DNA of 64,000 nucleotides from Saccharopolyspora kobensis (GCF_900108315.1 NZ_FNVB01000007.1:248001-312000), one strand, 5' to 3'. Counted from the first letter of the stretch, positions 37,142-46,199 are shown. Made by a program: numbers and translations. Notes: a model not told the origin generated them from the sequence alone.

Positions 37142-38223
37142 GGGTGCTGACGGTCAACGCCGGTTCCAGCAGCCTGAAACTCGTGCTGCTGGACGGTGAT
37201 TCGGTGGTGGCCCACGAGCACCTGGAGCGGTGGGACGGCGAGGAGGAGCCGATCCGCCGGTTCCTGGACGAGCACGGCGCCGACGCCATCGGGCACCGAG
37301 TCGTGCACGGCGGAACCCGGATCGTCGCGGCGACCGTGGCCGATGACGAGGTGGTGGACTACCTCGCGTCGCTGACCGAACTCGCACCGCTGCACCAGCC
37401 CCGGGCGCTGCGCGGGCTGCGCGCGGCCCGGTCGATCGATCCGGGCACGCCGTCGGTGGTGTGCGTGGACACCGCCTTCCACGCCGGGCTCCCGCCGGCG
37501 GCGTCGACCTACGCGCTGCCCCGGGAGTGGAACCGCAAGTGGTCGCTGCGCCGCTACGGCTTCCACGGCCTCTCGCACTCCTACGCGGTGGTGCGCGGCG
37601 CTGCCCTGGTGGGCCTGCCGCCGGGGGAGGGGAGGGTGCTGAGCTGCCACCTCGGCGCGGGCGCGTCGATGGCCGCCGTGCGCGACGGCAGCTGCGTGGA
37701 CACCACGATGGGCTTCACACCGGAGGAGGGGCTGGTGATGAACACCCGCAGCGGCACCGTCGACCCCGGCATGATCGGATATTTGATCAACACGAAAGGC
37801 GTTGCGCCGCAAGAGCTGTTCGACGTCCTGGCGAAGCGGTCCGGCATCGCGGGGCTGTCCGGCACTTCCGGCGATCTGCGCGACGTGCTGACCGCGCGGT
37901 CCGAAGGGGACGGTGATGCCGCGTTGGCGTTCGACGTCTACCGGCGCAGCCTGGTGCGCTACGCGGGAGCGATGGCGGCCGTGCTCGGCGGCCTGGACCT
38001 GCTGGTGTTCACCGGCGGGATCGGTGAGCACCAGCCGCCGGTGCGAGCCGCGGTCGGCGAAGCGCTGTCGTTCGCCGGTGCGGCGGTGGATCCGCAGCGC
38101 AATGACGCGGCATCGGCAGATGCCGACATCACCGCGATCGGAGCACCGGTGCGCACCGCGGTCGTCCAAGCCCGCGAAGACCTCGAAATAGCCCGCCAGA
38201 CCCGCGCCGCGATCGGCGGGTGA
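37138..38223 (+). CDS. ackA: Acetate kinase
   Basis: 361 residues, slightly short for the family (about 390-400). [13 protein letters not shown] at the N-terminus, GHRVVHGG, catalytic-region [27 protein letters not shown] and FTGGIGEH are all present. It makes ATP and acetate from acetyl phosphate supplied by phosphoketolase, to which it is translationally coupled; no phosphotransacetylase gene is next to it. An 82-base near copy of its 3' part (37978-38059) lies at 40237-40318. Confidence 0.96.
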   Translation: MRVLTVNAGSSSLKLVLLDGDSVVAHEHLERWDGEEEPIRRFLDEHGADAIGHRVVHGGTRIVAATVADDEVVDYLASLTELAPLHQPRALRGLRAARSIDPGTPSVVCVDTAFHAGLPPAASTYALPREWNRKWSLRRYGFHGLSHSYAVVRGAALVGLPPGEGRVLSCHLGAGASMAAVRDGSCVDTTMGFTPEEGLVMNTRSGTVDPGMIGYLINTKGVAPQELFDVLAKRSGIAGLSGTSGDLRDVLTARSEGDGDAALAFDVYRRSLVRYAGAMAAVLGGLDLLVFTGGIGEHQPPVRAAVGEALSFAGAAVDPQRNDAASADADITAIGAPVRTAVVQAREDLEIARQTRAAIGG

Positions 38224-38283
38224 GCGTCGCGGATTCCGTGGTTCGGCGGTGAGCGTCGGGGTTCGCCCCTACCCTTCTCGATC

Positions 38284-40233
38284 ATGGAAATGCGTGGCTT
38301 GAAAGCCCACCTGGGACGGACCGACCGGCCCGTTGCGCGGGAACTCCTGGAACAGCGGCTGGCAGCGCGCGGCGTGCGGCTGATCGAGTCGGGGAGCGAG
38401 CGGCCGGACGTGGTGCTGGCCGGTGAAGTGGTCTTCTCCGTGCGGATCGACGGACTGGAGGACCAGCAGCGAGGAATTCCGATCCTGCCGGAAGCCGAGC
38501 TGCACGAACTCCTGCTGACCGCCGAGCCCGGCGACGGCGAGCGCTTCGTCGACCACGAAGCGCTCGCGGCCGGATCCGCGGCCCGAGTGCTGGACCTGCT
38601 GCGCGAAGCGGACTGGGCGGCGTTCCGGCCGCAGCGGGATCTGCGGCCGTTGCGTGAGGCCCTGTCCGGGCTGGAGAGCTCCGGCGGGATCACCGAGGTG
38701 CACCGGTTCGCCACCGACCAGCTCCTGGCCCGTGGTGCCCGGCTGCGCCATCCGCACGCGCACCCGATCTACGAGGAGGGCGGTCGCGTCGTGGACTTCG
38801 CGCTCAGCCCGTGCGGGCGCTACCTGGCGACCGGCCGGTGGGGCGATGAAGCGGAAGCCGGGATCCTGCAGGTCTGGGAGCTGGCCACCGGGCGGGCCGT
38901 CAACGAGATCGTGGTCGACGGCGGCATCGGGTGGTGGGGCCAGCGGGACGCCGTGCAGTGGTCGGCCGACGGCAGCCGCCTCGCGCTGGGCTTCTGCACC
39001 AACCAGGTCGGGGTCTGGGACCCGTTCGGGCAGAACGCCAACCCCTGCGGCTACGCCGATGTGACCGACGGCGGCTCCGAAGGCGCGATCTTCGCGGTGT
39101 CCCCCGACGGGCGGCGCGCGTTCATCAGCACGCGCACCTCGGGCACCGAGGTGATGGGCTGCATCGCCGCGCTCGACCGCGGCCAGGTCGTCTACGCCGA
39201 CCAGTTCGACCTGGTCGGAGGAGAGCGGCCCGAGCTGCTCCGAGAACCGATCCCGGCGGAACTCAGGCACCGGCTCGGTGCCTCGAAACCCGGCCGCGGT
39301 GGCGAACCCGACGAGTGCAGGTGGTCCTTCGGCCGGGTGCGGTGGTCGCGCGACGGTTCCCGGCTCATGGGTGAGCAAGGTTCGACGGCCTGCGCCGTGG
39401 ACCTGCCGGGCGGGCGGATGCGCTGGCTGGTGCGCACCAGCGCCGAGATGCCGCTGGCGTGGAGCCCGGACGACCGGTTCGTCGCGGCCGTGGGCGAGGG
39501 CGAGCTCATCGTCCTGGACGCCGAAACCGGCGACCAGGTGGGGGAATCCGTCGAGCAGGGCCCGGGGATGCCGCACTGGGGAGTGCGCGACGGGGCAGCC
39601 CGGTTGGCGGTGGTGCTGGAGGGCGGCGGCGGTGTCGACGTCCACGACGAGGGCGGTCGGCGCTTCCACCTCGACATCGACACGACGGAGCAGCTGGGCG
39701 AGCACTCCGGAGACCAGCGCCCGTGGGCGTGGGAACCGTCCGGCGAGCACGGCGCTTGCCTGACCGGCGACGACCGGGTCGAGGTGTGGTCGCTGGGCGA
39801 GGAGCCCGCGCTCGTGCGGTCGCTGGACGTGCCGGAGGAAAGCACAGCCGTGCTCTGGGGAGCTGACGGCGTGCTGGTCGTGCTCGGTGCGCACGCATTG
39901 CGCTTCGTGCGCGCCCGGAACGGTGAAGTGCTCGGCGACTTCGTCTTCGACCAGGCTCCGGAGGAGGATTCGCGCCTGGAGGAGGAAGGCACCTACCTCG
40001 GCGACTGGTTCCAGGAGGACTCGTTCCCGCTGGACGATTCGACCTGGGCGACCATCGCCGAACCGGCGGTCGGCGCCGCAGCCCGCCTGGTGATCGCCCC
40101 AGAGGAGCGGCGCGAGGAGCTCGACGCGGTGCTGGCCTGGACCGTGGACCGGCGCTTCGCGTGGCCCGTGCGGTGGGGCGAGCTCGACATCGTCCCGGAC
40201 TTCGAAGCCGCCGAGGAGGCCCTGGAGAGCTGA
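38284..40233 (+). CDS. WD40-like beta-propeller protein of unknown function
   Basis: 649 residues. The N-terminal region (1-140) is alpha/beta with no recognised domain. From about 150 there are repeated strands of WD40 type: SPCGRYLATG, WSADGSRLALGF, SPDGRRAFIS, WSRDGSRLMGEQ and WSPDDRFVAAVG, consistent with one propeller. No signal peptide or membrane segment, so probably a cytoplasmic scaffold or sensor. It is inserted between ackA and a duplicated ackA fragment, which suggests it arrived or was displaced by a recombination event. Function cannot be assigned. Confidence 0.75.
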   Translation: MEMRGLKAHLGRTDRPVARELLEQRLAARGVRLIESGSERPDVVLAGEVVFSVRIDGLEDQQRGIPILPEAELHELLLTAEPGDGERFVDHEALAAGSAARVLDLLREADWAAFRPQRDLRPLREALSGLESSGGITEVHRFATDQLLARGARLRHPHAHPIYEEGGRVVDFALSPCGRYLATGRWGDEAEAGILQVWELATGRAVNEIVVDGGIGWWGQRDAVQWSADGSRLALGFCTNQVGVWDPFGQNANPCGYADVTDGGSEGAIFAVSPDGRRAFISTRTSGTEVMGCIAALDRGQVVYADQFDLVGGERPELLREPIPAELRHRLGASKPGRGGEPDECRWSFGRVRWSRDGSRLMGEQGSTACAVDLPGGRMRWLVRTSAEMPLAWSPDDRFVAAVGEGELIVLDAETGDQVGESVEQGPGMPHWGVRDGAARLAVVLEGGGGVDVHDEGGRRFHLDIDTTEQLGEHSGDQRPWAWEPSGEHGACLTGDDRVEVWSLGEEPALVRSLDVPEESTAVLWGADGVLVVLGAHALRFVRARNGEVLGDFVFDQAPEEDSRLEEEGTYLGDWFQEDSFPLDDSTWATIAEPAVGAAARLVIAPEERREELDAVLAWTVDRRFAWPVRWGELDIVPDFEAAEEALES

Positions 40234-40236
40234 AGC

Positions 40237-40318
40237 GCCGTGCTCGATGGCCTGGGCCTGCTGGTGCTCACCGGCGGGATCGGTGAGCACCAGCCGCCGG
40301 TGCGAGCCGCGGTCGGTG
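40237..40318 (+). pseudogene. Fragment of acetate kinase gene (duplicated 3' segment)
   Basis: These 82 bases match ackA positions 37978-38059 with only about five mismatches and no gaps. They encode the [20 protein letters not shown] stretch. No start, and the match ends abruptly at AVGG. It is therefore a non-functional remnant 2.26 kb from the source, lying between the WD40-like gene and the GDPD gene. Confidence 0.8.
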
Positions 40319-40381
40319 GAACGGGCTGCGAGCGCGAAAGCCGGTGGGAGCCGGACTTCGCGCTGACGCCAGAATGGGAAC

Positions 40382-41371
40382 ATGGTCGACGCGCGCCCGC
40401 GGTGGCGGAAGAAGCGGTACGTCGCCGGTGCGCTGGCAGCGCTTCTGGTGACGTTCGCCTTCGCCAACAACACCCGGCTGTTCACCGCCGCCGGGCCGGA
40501 GGGGCCGAAGCTGCTGGCGCACCGCGGCATCGCCCAGACGTTCAGCACCGAAGGCGTCGCGAACGACACGTGCACCGCGGAGCGCATCGACCCGCCGGTG
40601 CACGGCTACCTGGAGAACACCGTCCCCAGCATGCGGGCGGCGTTCGACGCCGGCGCCGACCTGGTCGAACTCGACGTGCACCCCACCCGCGACGGGCAGT
40701 TCGCGGTCTTCCACGACTGGGAGCTCGACTGCCGCACCGACGGCACCGGAACCACCCGCGACTTCACGATGGCCGAGCTGAAGGCGCTCGACATCGGCCA
40801 CGGCTACACCGCTGACGGCGGCCGCACCTTCCCGTTCCGGGGACGCGGTGTCGGGCTGATGCCCTCGCTGGACGAGGTGCTGGCGGCGTTTCCCCGCGAG
40901 CCGCTGCTGATCCACGTCAAGAGCGAAGACGCTGCCGAAGGCGCAGCGCTGGCCGAGCGGCTGTCCCGGCTGGAGGCGTCCCGGCTGGAGAACATCGCCG
41001 TCTACGGCGGCGACGCGCCGGTTCAGGTGGTGCGGGAGCGGCTGCCGCAGATCCGCACCATGTCGAAGGACATCGTGGTCGACTGCCTGCTGCAGTACGA
41101 GGCGGTCGGGTGGACCGGTGCCGTCCCGGCGGCCTGTGCGAACACCGAACTGCACGTCCCCGAGTCCTACGCGCCGTGGCTGTGGGCGTGGCCGTCGAAG
41201 TTCGTGAGCCGCATGGAGTCCGCGGGCAGCCGCGTCGTCCTGGTGGCCGGTTCGGGCGGGTTCTCCGAGGGGTTCGACACGCCGGAGTCGCTGAGGCGGA
41301 TCCCCGATGGATTCACGGGCTACGTCTGGACCAACCGGATCGCCGAGGTCGCGCCGCTGATCAGCCGCTGA
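40382..41371 (+). CDS. Glycerophosphodiester phosphodiesterase family protein
   Basis: 329 residues. An N-terminal hydrophobic segment (about 12-28) acts as signal or anchor. The GDPD core has LLAHRGIAQTF, ENTVPSMRAAFDAGADLVELDVHPT and DGQFAVFHD, giving the catalytic histidines and metal acidic residues. It hydrolyses glycerophosphodiesters, perhaps from phospholipid or teichoic-acid turnover, outside the membrane. A less usual insert (about 55-75) carries Cys residues that could form an external disulfide. Its stop overlaps the convergent FhuF-like gene by 11 bases. Confidence 0.88.
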   Translation: MVDARPRWRKKRYVAGALAALLVTFAFANNTRLFTAAGPEGPKLLAHRGIAQTFSTEGVANDTCTAERIDPPVHGYLENTVPSMRAAFDAGADLVELDVHPTRDGQFAVFHDWELDCRTDGTGTTRDFTMAELKALDIGHGYTADGGRTFPFRGRGVGLMPSLDEVLAAFPREPLLIHVKSEDAAEGAALAERLSRLEASRLENIAVYGGDAPVQVVRERLPQIRTMSKDIVVDCLLQYEAVGWTGAVPAACANTELHVPESYAPWLWAWPSKFVSRMESAGSRVVLVAGSGGFSEGFDTPESLRRIPDGFTGYVWTNRIAEVAPLISR

Positions 41372-42062
41372 CGCGGGAGGCGGAGTTCCAGAGGACGCAC
41401 TCGTCGCAGTAGCCGCCTCCCGCTCGCCACCACTGGCAGCAGGTCGTCCGGCGGGGCCACGGGTCGCGATCGGGGGCGATGTCGAGGAGGCGTTCGCGGT
41501 TCGTCGCGGCGCGCAGTTCGCGGGCGGTGGCGATCGCGTCACCGGGCAGGCCCGCGCGTTGCAGGCGCCAGAGGACGGTGCCCACCGAGCCGACCGGGTT
41601 TCCCCAGTACTCGTGGCTTTCCGGTGGTGGGCCGCCCAGGGCGTGCAGTGCTTCGGTCAGCGGTTCGAAGGCCTCGGCCAGGTCCTGCCACCACTGCTGC
41701 GCGGTGACCACCTGCGAGGTCGCCGGGCGGAGCGCGGACAGGCGGCCTTCCGCGGTGATCGCGACCCGCAGGTCGCGCAGCGAGGGGACGGGTGCGCCGA
41801 GGTGGAACTCCGGGACCGTGGCGCAGGCCGCGAGCCAGCCGAACCGGAACGCCACCAGCACGAGGCCCGCTCGGCGGTGCCGGAAGCCGCCGCGCTCCTG
41901 CCACTCCTCGACGCAGCGCGGCAGCCACGGGCCCGCCGGGTCGCAGAACTCCGCCCACGGCGCGGTCGGCAGGGCCGAAACCGGGACCGTGCCCGGCCTG
42001 GGCAGCAACCGGTCGCACTCCCGCACGCGTCCGGCCAGCACGGCCGGGGAGCACTCGAGCAT
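41361..42062 (-). CDS. FhuF-like (2Fe-2S) protein
   Basis: About 233 residues. The C-terminus carries the cluster motif C208-C209-x9-C219-x2-C222 (TTCCQWWRAGGGYCDEC), the signature of the ferric siderophore reductase FhuF C-terminal domain. The rest is an alpha-helical IucA/FhuF-like region with few motifs. It probably reduces ferric siderophores to release iron, but no siderophore synthesis or uptake gene is in view. The ATG at 42062 has GAGGAGG upstream; a GTG at 42119 would add 19 residues and has no such site. Confidence 0.8.
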   Translation of the reverse strand: MLECSPAVLAGRVRECDRLLPRPGTVPVSALPTAPWAEFCDPAGPWLPRCVEEWQERGGFRHRRAGLVLVAFRFGWLAACATVPEFHLGAPVPSLRDLRVAITAEGRLSALRPATSQVVTAQQWWQDLAEAFEPLTEALHALGGPPPESHEYWGNPVGSVGTVLWRLQRAGLPGDAIATARELRAATNRERLLDIAPDRDPWPRRTTCCQWWRAGGGYCDECVLWNSASRVSG

Positions 42063-42175
42063 GTTCGCGATGCCTCCTCGCTCGTCGGCCGACAGCCTAC
42101 CGCCGAGCCGAATGGCCACTGTGGACGATTTCCGTTGAGCGGGTGAGGCGCGCTGAGGCGGCCTACGCTGGAGCG

Positions 42176-44158
42176 GTGCCTTCGGCGGTGAACCTGGTGA
42201 AGCGCTTGCTGCTCGGTCGGCCGTTGCGCAGCGACCGGGTGGCGGAGACGCTGCTGCCGAAGCGGCTCGCACTGCCCATCTTCGCCAGCGACGCGCTCTC
42301 CTCGGTCACCTACGCCACGCAGGAGGTCCTGCTGGTCCTCTCGATCGGCGGGCTCGCGCTGCTGCACCTGGCGCCGTGGGTGGCGCTGGCCGTGGTGGTG
42401 CTGCTCGCGGTCGTGGTCGCCTCCTACCGCCAGGTGGTGCACGCCTATCCCAACGGCGGCGGCTCGTACGAGGTGGTGGTGCGCAACCTCGGCCGCGATC
42501 CCAGCCTGGTGGTGGCCGCCGCGCTGATGGTCGACTACGTGATGACGGTGGCGGTGTCGGTCGCGGCCGGGGTGGACAACATCGTGTCCGCGCTGCCGCA
42601 GCTCTACCCGCACCGGGTGGGCGTGGCGGTCGCCGTGGTCGTGCTGCTGATGGCGTTGAACCTGCGCGGCGCGCGCGAATCGGGGCGGGCCTTCGCGGTG
42701 CCCACCTACCTGTTCGTCGCCGCTCTCGGGCTGACCATCGTGGTCGGCCTGTCCCAGTTCGCCACCGGCCACCCGCCGGTCGCGGAGAGCGCCGGGTGGG
42801 CCATCCGGCCCGAGCAGGTGGACATCACCGGTGTCGCTCTCGTGTTCCTGCTGCTGCGGGCGTTCTCCTCCGGCTGCACGGCGCTCACCGGGGTGGAGGC
42901 CATCTCCAACGGGGTACCCGCATTCCAGCGGCCGAAGGCGGTCAACGCGGGGCGGACCCTGGTGATCATGGGCGTGCTGGCGATCTTCCTGTTCAGCGGG
43001 GTGACGGCGCTGTCGGTGATCGCCCAGGTGCGGGTGGCTGCCGACCCGTGCGACCTGATCGGCTTCCCGACCGACTGCCACAGCACCGGGCAGCGCACCG
43101 TCATCGCCCAGCTCGCGGGTGCGGTTTTCGGCCTGGACAGCGCGCTGTTCTTCGTCGTGCAGGCCGGTGCGGCGCTGATCCTGCTGCTGGCCGCCAACAC
43201 CGCGTTCAACGGCTTCCCGACGCTGGCCTCGCTGCTGGCCCAGCGCCGCTACCTGCCGCGCCAGCTGCACACCCGAGGTGACCGGCTGGCGCACTCCAAC
43301 GGCATCGTCCTGCTCGGGCTGGTCGCCATCGCGCTGATCGCGGTGTTCGAGGGCTCGGTGACGGCGCTGATCCAGCTCTACATCCTCGGGGTGTTCACCT
43401 CGTTCACGCTGAGCCAGATCGGCATGGTGCGGCACTGGAACCACGAGCTGGCCGGGGCCCGCGGTGCGCAGCGCAGGTGCATCCACGGGCACCGGCTGAT
43501 CAACGCCGTCGGCGCGGTGCTCACCGCGACGGTGCTGGTGGTGGTGCTGGCCACCAAGTTCACCCACGGCGCCTACCTGGTGGTGGTCGCGATACCGCTG
43601 CTCTACGGGATCATGCGCGGCATCCACCGGCACTACCGCGAGGTGCGCCGGGAGCTGGAACCGGGGCGCGACGACGTCGCGCTGCCGAGCCGGGTGCACG
43701 CGGTGGTGCTGGTGTCCACGCTGCACAAGCCGACGCTGCGCGCGCTGGCGTTCGCCCGCGCGAACCGGCCGGACACGCTGACCGCGCTCACCGCGAACGT
43801 CGACGAGGGCGACACCGAGGTGCTGCGCCGGGAGTGGGAGCGGCACGGCATCGAGGTGCCGCTGACGGTGGTGGAGTCGCCATACCGGGAGATCACCCGG
43901 CCGGTCATCGACTACATCAAGCGCATCCGCCGCGCCGGGCCCCGCGATCTGGTGTGCGTCTACGTCCCGGAGTACGTGGTCGGGCGCTGGTGGGAGAACC
44001 TGCTGCACAACCAGAGCTCGCTGCGCCTGGTCTGGCGGCTGCGCTTCGAGCCGGGCGTGCTGGTGGTCAGCGTCCCGTGGCAGCTGGACTCCAGCCGCCA
44101 CCAGCGGATCGACCGCGCCGACCACGCCCCCGGCCGAACCCGCCGCGGCATCGGTTAG
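42176..44158 (+). CDS. APC-superfamily permease with C-terminal soluble domain
   Basis: 660 residues. About twelve transmembrane helices (residues 30-480) with LPIFASDALSSVTYATQE and PNGGGSYEVVVRNLG, typical of the amino-acid/potassium transporter group close to KUP-like APC proteins. From about 495 a cytoplasmic domain with alternating strands and helices (VHAVVLVSTLHKPTLRALAFA) resembles a universal-stress-protein-like fold that may bind nucleotide. GTG at 42176 is chosen because the helix pattern begins soon after; the ribosome-binding site is weak. The substrate could be an amino acid or K+. Confidence 0.83.
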   Translation: MPSAVNLVKRLLLGRPLRSDRVAETLLPKRLALPIFASDALSSVTYATQEVLLVLSIGGLALLHLAPWVALAVVVLLAVVVASYRQVVHAYPNGGGSYEVVVRNLGRDPSLVVAAALMVDYVMTVAVSVAAGVDNIVSALPQLYPHRVGVAVAVVVLLMALNLRGARESGRAFAVPTYLFVAALGLTIVVGLSQFATGHPPVAESAGWAIRPEQVDITGVALVFLLLRAFSSGCTALTGVEAISNGVPAFQRPKAVNAGRTLVIMGVLAIFLFSGVTALSVIAQVRVAADPCDLIGFPTDCHSTGQRTVIAQLAGAVFGLDSALFFVVQAGAALILLLAANTAFNGFPTLASLLAQRRYLPRQLHTRGDRLAHSNGIVLLGLVAIALIAVFEGSVTALIQLYILGVFTSFTLSQIGMVRHWNHELAGARGAQRRCIHGHRLINAVGAVLTATVLVVVLATKFTHGAYLVVVAIPLLYGIMRGIHRHYREVRRELEPGRDDVALPSRVHAVVLVSTLHKPTLRALAFARANRPDTLTALTANVDEGDTEVLRREWERHGIEVPLTVVESPYREITRPVIDYIKRIRRAGPRDLVCVYVPEYVVGRWWENLLHNQSSLRLVWRLRFEPGVLVVSVPWQLDSSRHQRIDRADHAPGRTRRGIG

Positions 44159-44182
44159 ACCTGGATCATTTCTTCCAGGCTC

Positions 44183-44345
44183 GTTTTGCATGGCGGTGCA
44201 GGTGGCGGAACCTCAGAGGTTCCCTGATCTGCGGGTGCCCAGCCTGATGTATGACCAATACACGGCGGCTGGGCCGTCCTCGCCAGGAAACCTCTGAGAA
44301 CCCGCGGCGGTGCAAGCTGCCAGGGTGGGTCAAGCGCTGCGCGCT
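44183..44345 (-). repeat. Structured intergenic element, copy 4
   Basis: Core 44205-44305. The arms GCGG-AAC-CTCAGAGGTTCCCTG and its partner pair at all positions except one, which is G-U on the minus strand. The inner stem CCCAGCC (44238-44244) pairs perfectly with GGCTGGG (44267-44273), and the apical TGTAT/ATACA stem is intact. A small hairpin AGCGC/GCGCT lies at 44333-44345. It lies between the convergent permease and LLM genes, about 50 bases past the LLM stop. This is the clearest copy. Confidence 0.68.
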
Positions 44346-44354
44346 CGCGGCCGT

Positions 44355-45389
44355 TCATGCCGTCGTCGGTGTCCGCGTCGCGGCTGCGGACCCGACAGGA
44401 ATCACGTGGCCGGGCACCTGCTGGAGCGTGCTCAGGAGCCGGTAGGAGTCGAGGCGGTCGGCCGGGTCGTGCGCGGTGGTGGTGACCAGGACTTCGTCCG
44501 CGCCGGTGCGCGCGGCCAGCCGCTCCAGACCGGTCGCGACCTCGTCCGGGGTGCCGAACAGGTGGCCGCGCAGGGCGCGCTCGAACTGGGCGCGCTGCCG
44601 GTCCGACATCGACCTCGCGAGGATCTCCTCCGGCGCCTCCAGCGGCGGGAACTCGCCGTGCGTGCGGGAGTACGCGGTCGCCCACGCCTCGGGGACGAGC
44701 AGCCGCCGGGCCCGCTCGGTGGTCTCGGCGACCGCGATCGAGCGGGCGAGCACCACGTACGGCTCAGCGGCCCGCGTCGAGGGGCGGAAGTTCGCGCGGT
44801 ACTCCTCGATGGTGCGGATCATCCGGTCGTCGCCGTGGGCGGCGGCGATCACCAGCGGCAGCCCGAACTCCGCCGCGGTGGCCGCGCCGGTACCCGTGGC
44901 CAACAGGAGCACCGGCAGGTCCAGCCCTTCGGCGGGGACCGCGTGCACGCCGGAGGCCGACCGGCCGTCCAGGTAGCCCAGCAGCTCCGCGAGCTGGTCG
45001 CCGAATCCGTCGGCGGCTTCCTTGCCGCGCCCCAGCGCGCGCCGGATGCCGTCGGTGAAGCCGACCGAGCGGCCCAGCCCGACGTCGATGCGGTCCGGGA
45101 ACAGCGATCCGAGCACGCCGAACTGCTCGGCGACCACGAGCGGCTGGTGGTTGGGCAGCATGACGCCACCGGTGCCGACCCGGATCCGGCTGGTCGCGGC
45201 GGCCACGGCGGCGGCGAGCACGGTGGGCGCGGCCCCGGCGACCCCGGGCACGCTGTGGTGCTCGGCGACCCAGAACCGGTGGTAGCCGAGTTCCTCGACC
45301 TGCTGGGCGAAGCGGACGGTGTCCCGCAGCGCCTGCTGCGGGCTCAGCCCCAGTCCGACGTGCGAGCGGTCGAGCACGGAAAGTCTCAC
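44355..45389 (-). CDS. LLM-class flavin-dependent oxidoreductase
   Basis: 344 residues of the bacterial luciferase-like fold: LGYHRFWVAEHHSVPG (about 35-50), RIRVGTGGVMLPNHQPLVVAEQFG and DVGLGRSVGF are hallmarks of this subgroup. It uses FMNH2 or F420, and the cofactor cannot be told from sequence. The GTG start at 45389 has a weak ribosome-binding site. It lies 46 bases after a TetR gene on the same strand and is probably co-transcribed with it. Substrate unknown. Confidence 0.88.
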   Translation of the reverse strand: MRLSVLDRSHVGLGLSPQQALRDTVRFAQQVEELGYHRFWVAEHHSVPGVAGAAPTVLAAAVAAATSRIRVGTGGVMLPNHQPLVVAEQFGVLGSLFPDRIDVGLGRSVGFTDGIRRALGRGKEAADGFGDQLAELLGYLDGRSASGVHAVPAEGLDLPVLLLATGTGAATAAEFGLPLVIAAAHGDDRMIRTIEEYRANFRPSTRAAEPYVVLARSIAVAETTERARRLLVPEAWATAYSRTHGEFPPLEAPEEILARSMSDRQRAQFERALRGHLFGTPDEVATGLERLAARTGADEVLVTTTAHDPADRLDSYRLLSTLQQVPGHVIPVGSAAATRTPTTA

Positions 45390-45435
45390 ACCGGGGTCAA
45401 CGCCGGTGGTGCCGCGAGATTCCCGGTGTGACGGA

Positions 45436-46137
45436 TCAGCCGATGCCCAGCCGGCCGGAGATCTCGCGCAGGCACTCCTCGAAGACGGGGTCCAGGTCGG
45501 TGTAGGCGAAGTCCAGCTGGTGCAGGACTTCCATGCACAGCAGGCCGTACAGGCGGACCCAGCAGGACAGGAAGACGTGCGCGGCCTCGGGCGGCAGGAC
45601 GCCGCCGATGGACTCGGAGTAGTCGGCCAGCTGCCCGCGCAGCGACGGCGCCAGCTCGGCGGGATCGGGCACCGGGAACGGCCGGGTCCGCCACAGCTCG
45701 GCGGTCAGGTCCAGCAGGACCTGCTCGAAGCGCTGACCGGCCCGGTGGCGCGGCGAGTCCGGGCGCTGGTCGGCGGGGGCGATCGGGCTGGCGAAGACCC
45801 AGCCGAACTCGGCCGGGTGGGCGGTGGCCCAGCCGCGCATCGCCCGGCAGGCCGCCAGCAGCCGGTCGCCGACCGGTGCACCGGCGAGGGCGTCCCGGGC
45901 CTGTTCCATGGCGGTGGCCAGCTCGCGGAAGAAGTCCGCGGTCACCGCGCCGACGAGCTCCTCGTGGCTCGCGTAGTAGTGGTACAGCGCCGGACCGCTC
46001 ATGCCGACCCGCCGGGCGACCGCGTTGATGGTCACCGCTCCCGGTCCGCCTTCCACCAGGAGCGCGCGCGCCGCTGCGTGGATCTCCTCCAGCGCGGCCT
46101 GGCGCAGCCGCTCCCGCCTGCTCGTGCCCGCGGCCAT
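45436..46137 (-). CDS. TetR-family regulator (WHG-type C-terminal domain)
   Basis: 233 residues. Helix-turn-helix TINAVARRVGMSGPALYHYY (about 36-55). The C-terminal part contains the hydrophobic VRLYGLLCMEVLHQ typical of the WHG ligand domain. Upstream of the LLM oxidoreductase and divergent from the small ORF/FAD monooxygenase pair, so it may control both units. GGGAGGGG precedes the ATG on the minus strand. The shared promoter region has a TTGACA box and a CTTAGA/TCTAAG inverted repeat. Confidence 0.9.
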   Translation of the reverse strand: MAAGTSRRERLRQAALEEIHAAARALLVEGGPGAVTINAVARRVGMSGPALYHYYASHEELVGAVTADFFRELATAMEQARDALAGAPVGDRLLAACRAMRGWATAHPAEFGWVFASPIAPADQRPDSPRHRAGQRFEQVLLDLTAELWRTRPFPVPDPAELAPSLRGQLADYSESIGGVLPPEAAHVFLSCWVRLYGLLCMEVLHQLDFAYTDLDPVFEECLREISGRLGIG

Positions 46138-46158
46138 CGATGCCCCTCCCTGCGTCCG

Positions 46159-46199
46159 TTGACATCTTAGACCAACTATGTTTGCTTAATGGCTCTAAG
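46159..46199. promoter_or_regulatory. Divergent promoter with inverted repeat
   Basis: TTGACA (46159-46164) is a consensus -35 box for plus-strand genes; the matching -10 is unclear. CTTAGA (46166-46171) and TCTAAG (46194-46199) are inverted copies 22 bases apart, a possible TetR site. On the minus strand TAAGAT could be the -10 box of the TetR gene. The stretch is AT-rich against its surroundings. Confidence 0.45.
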
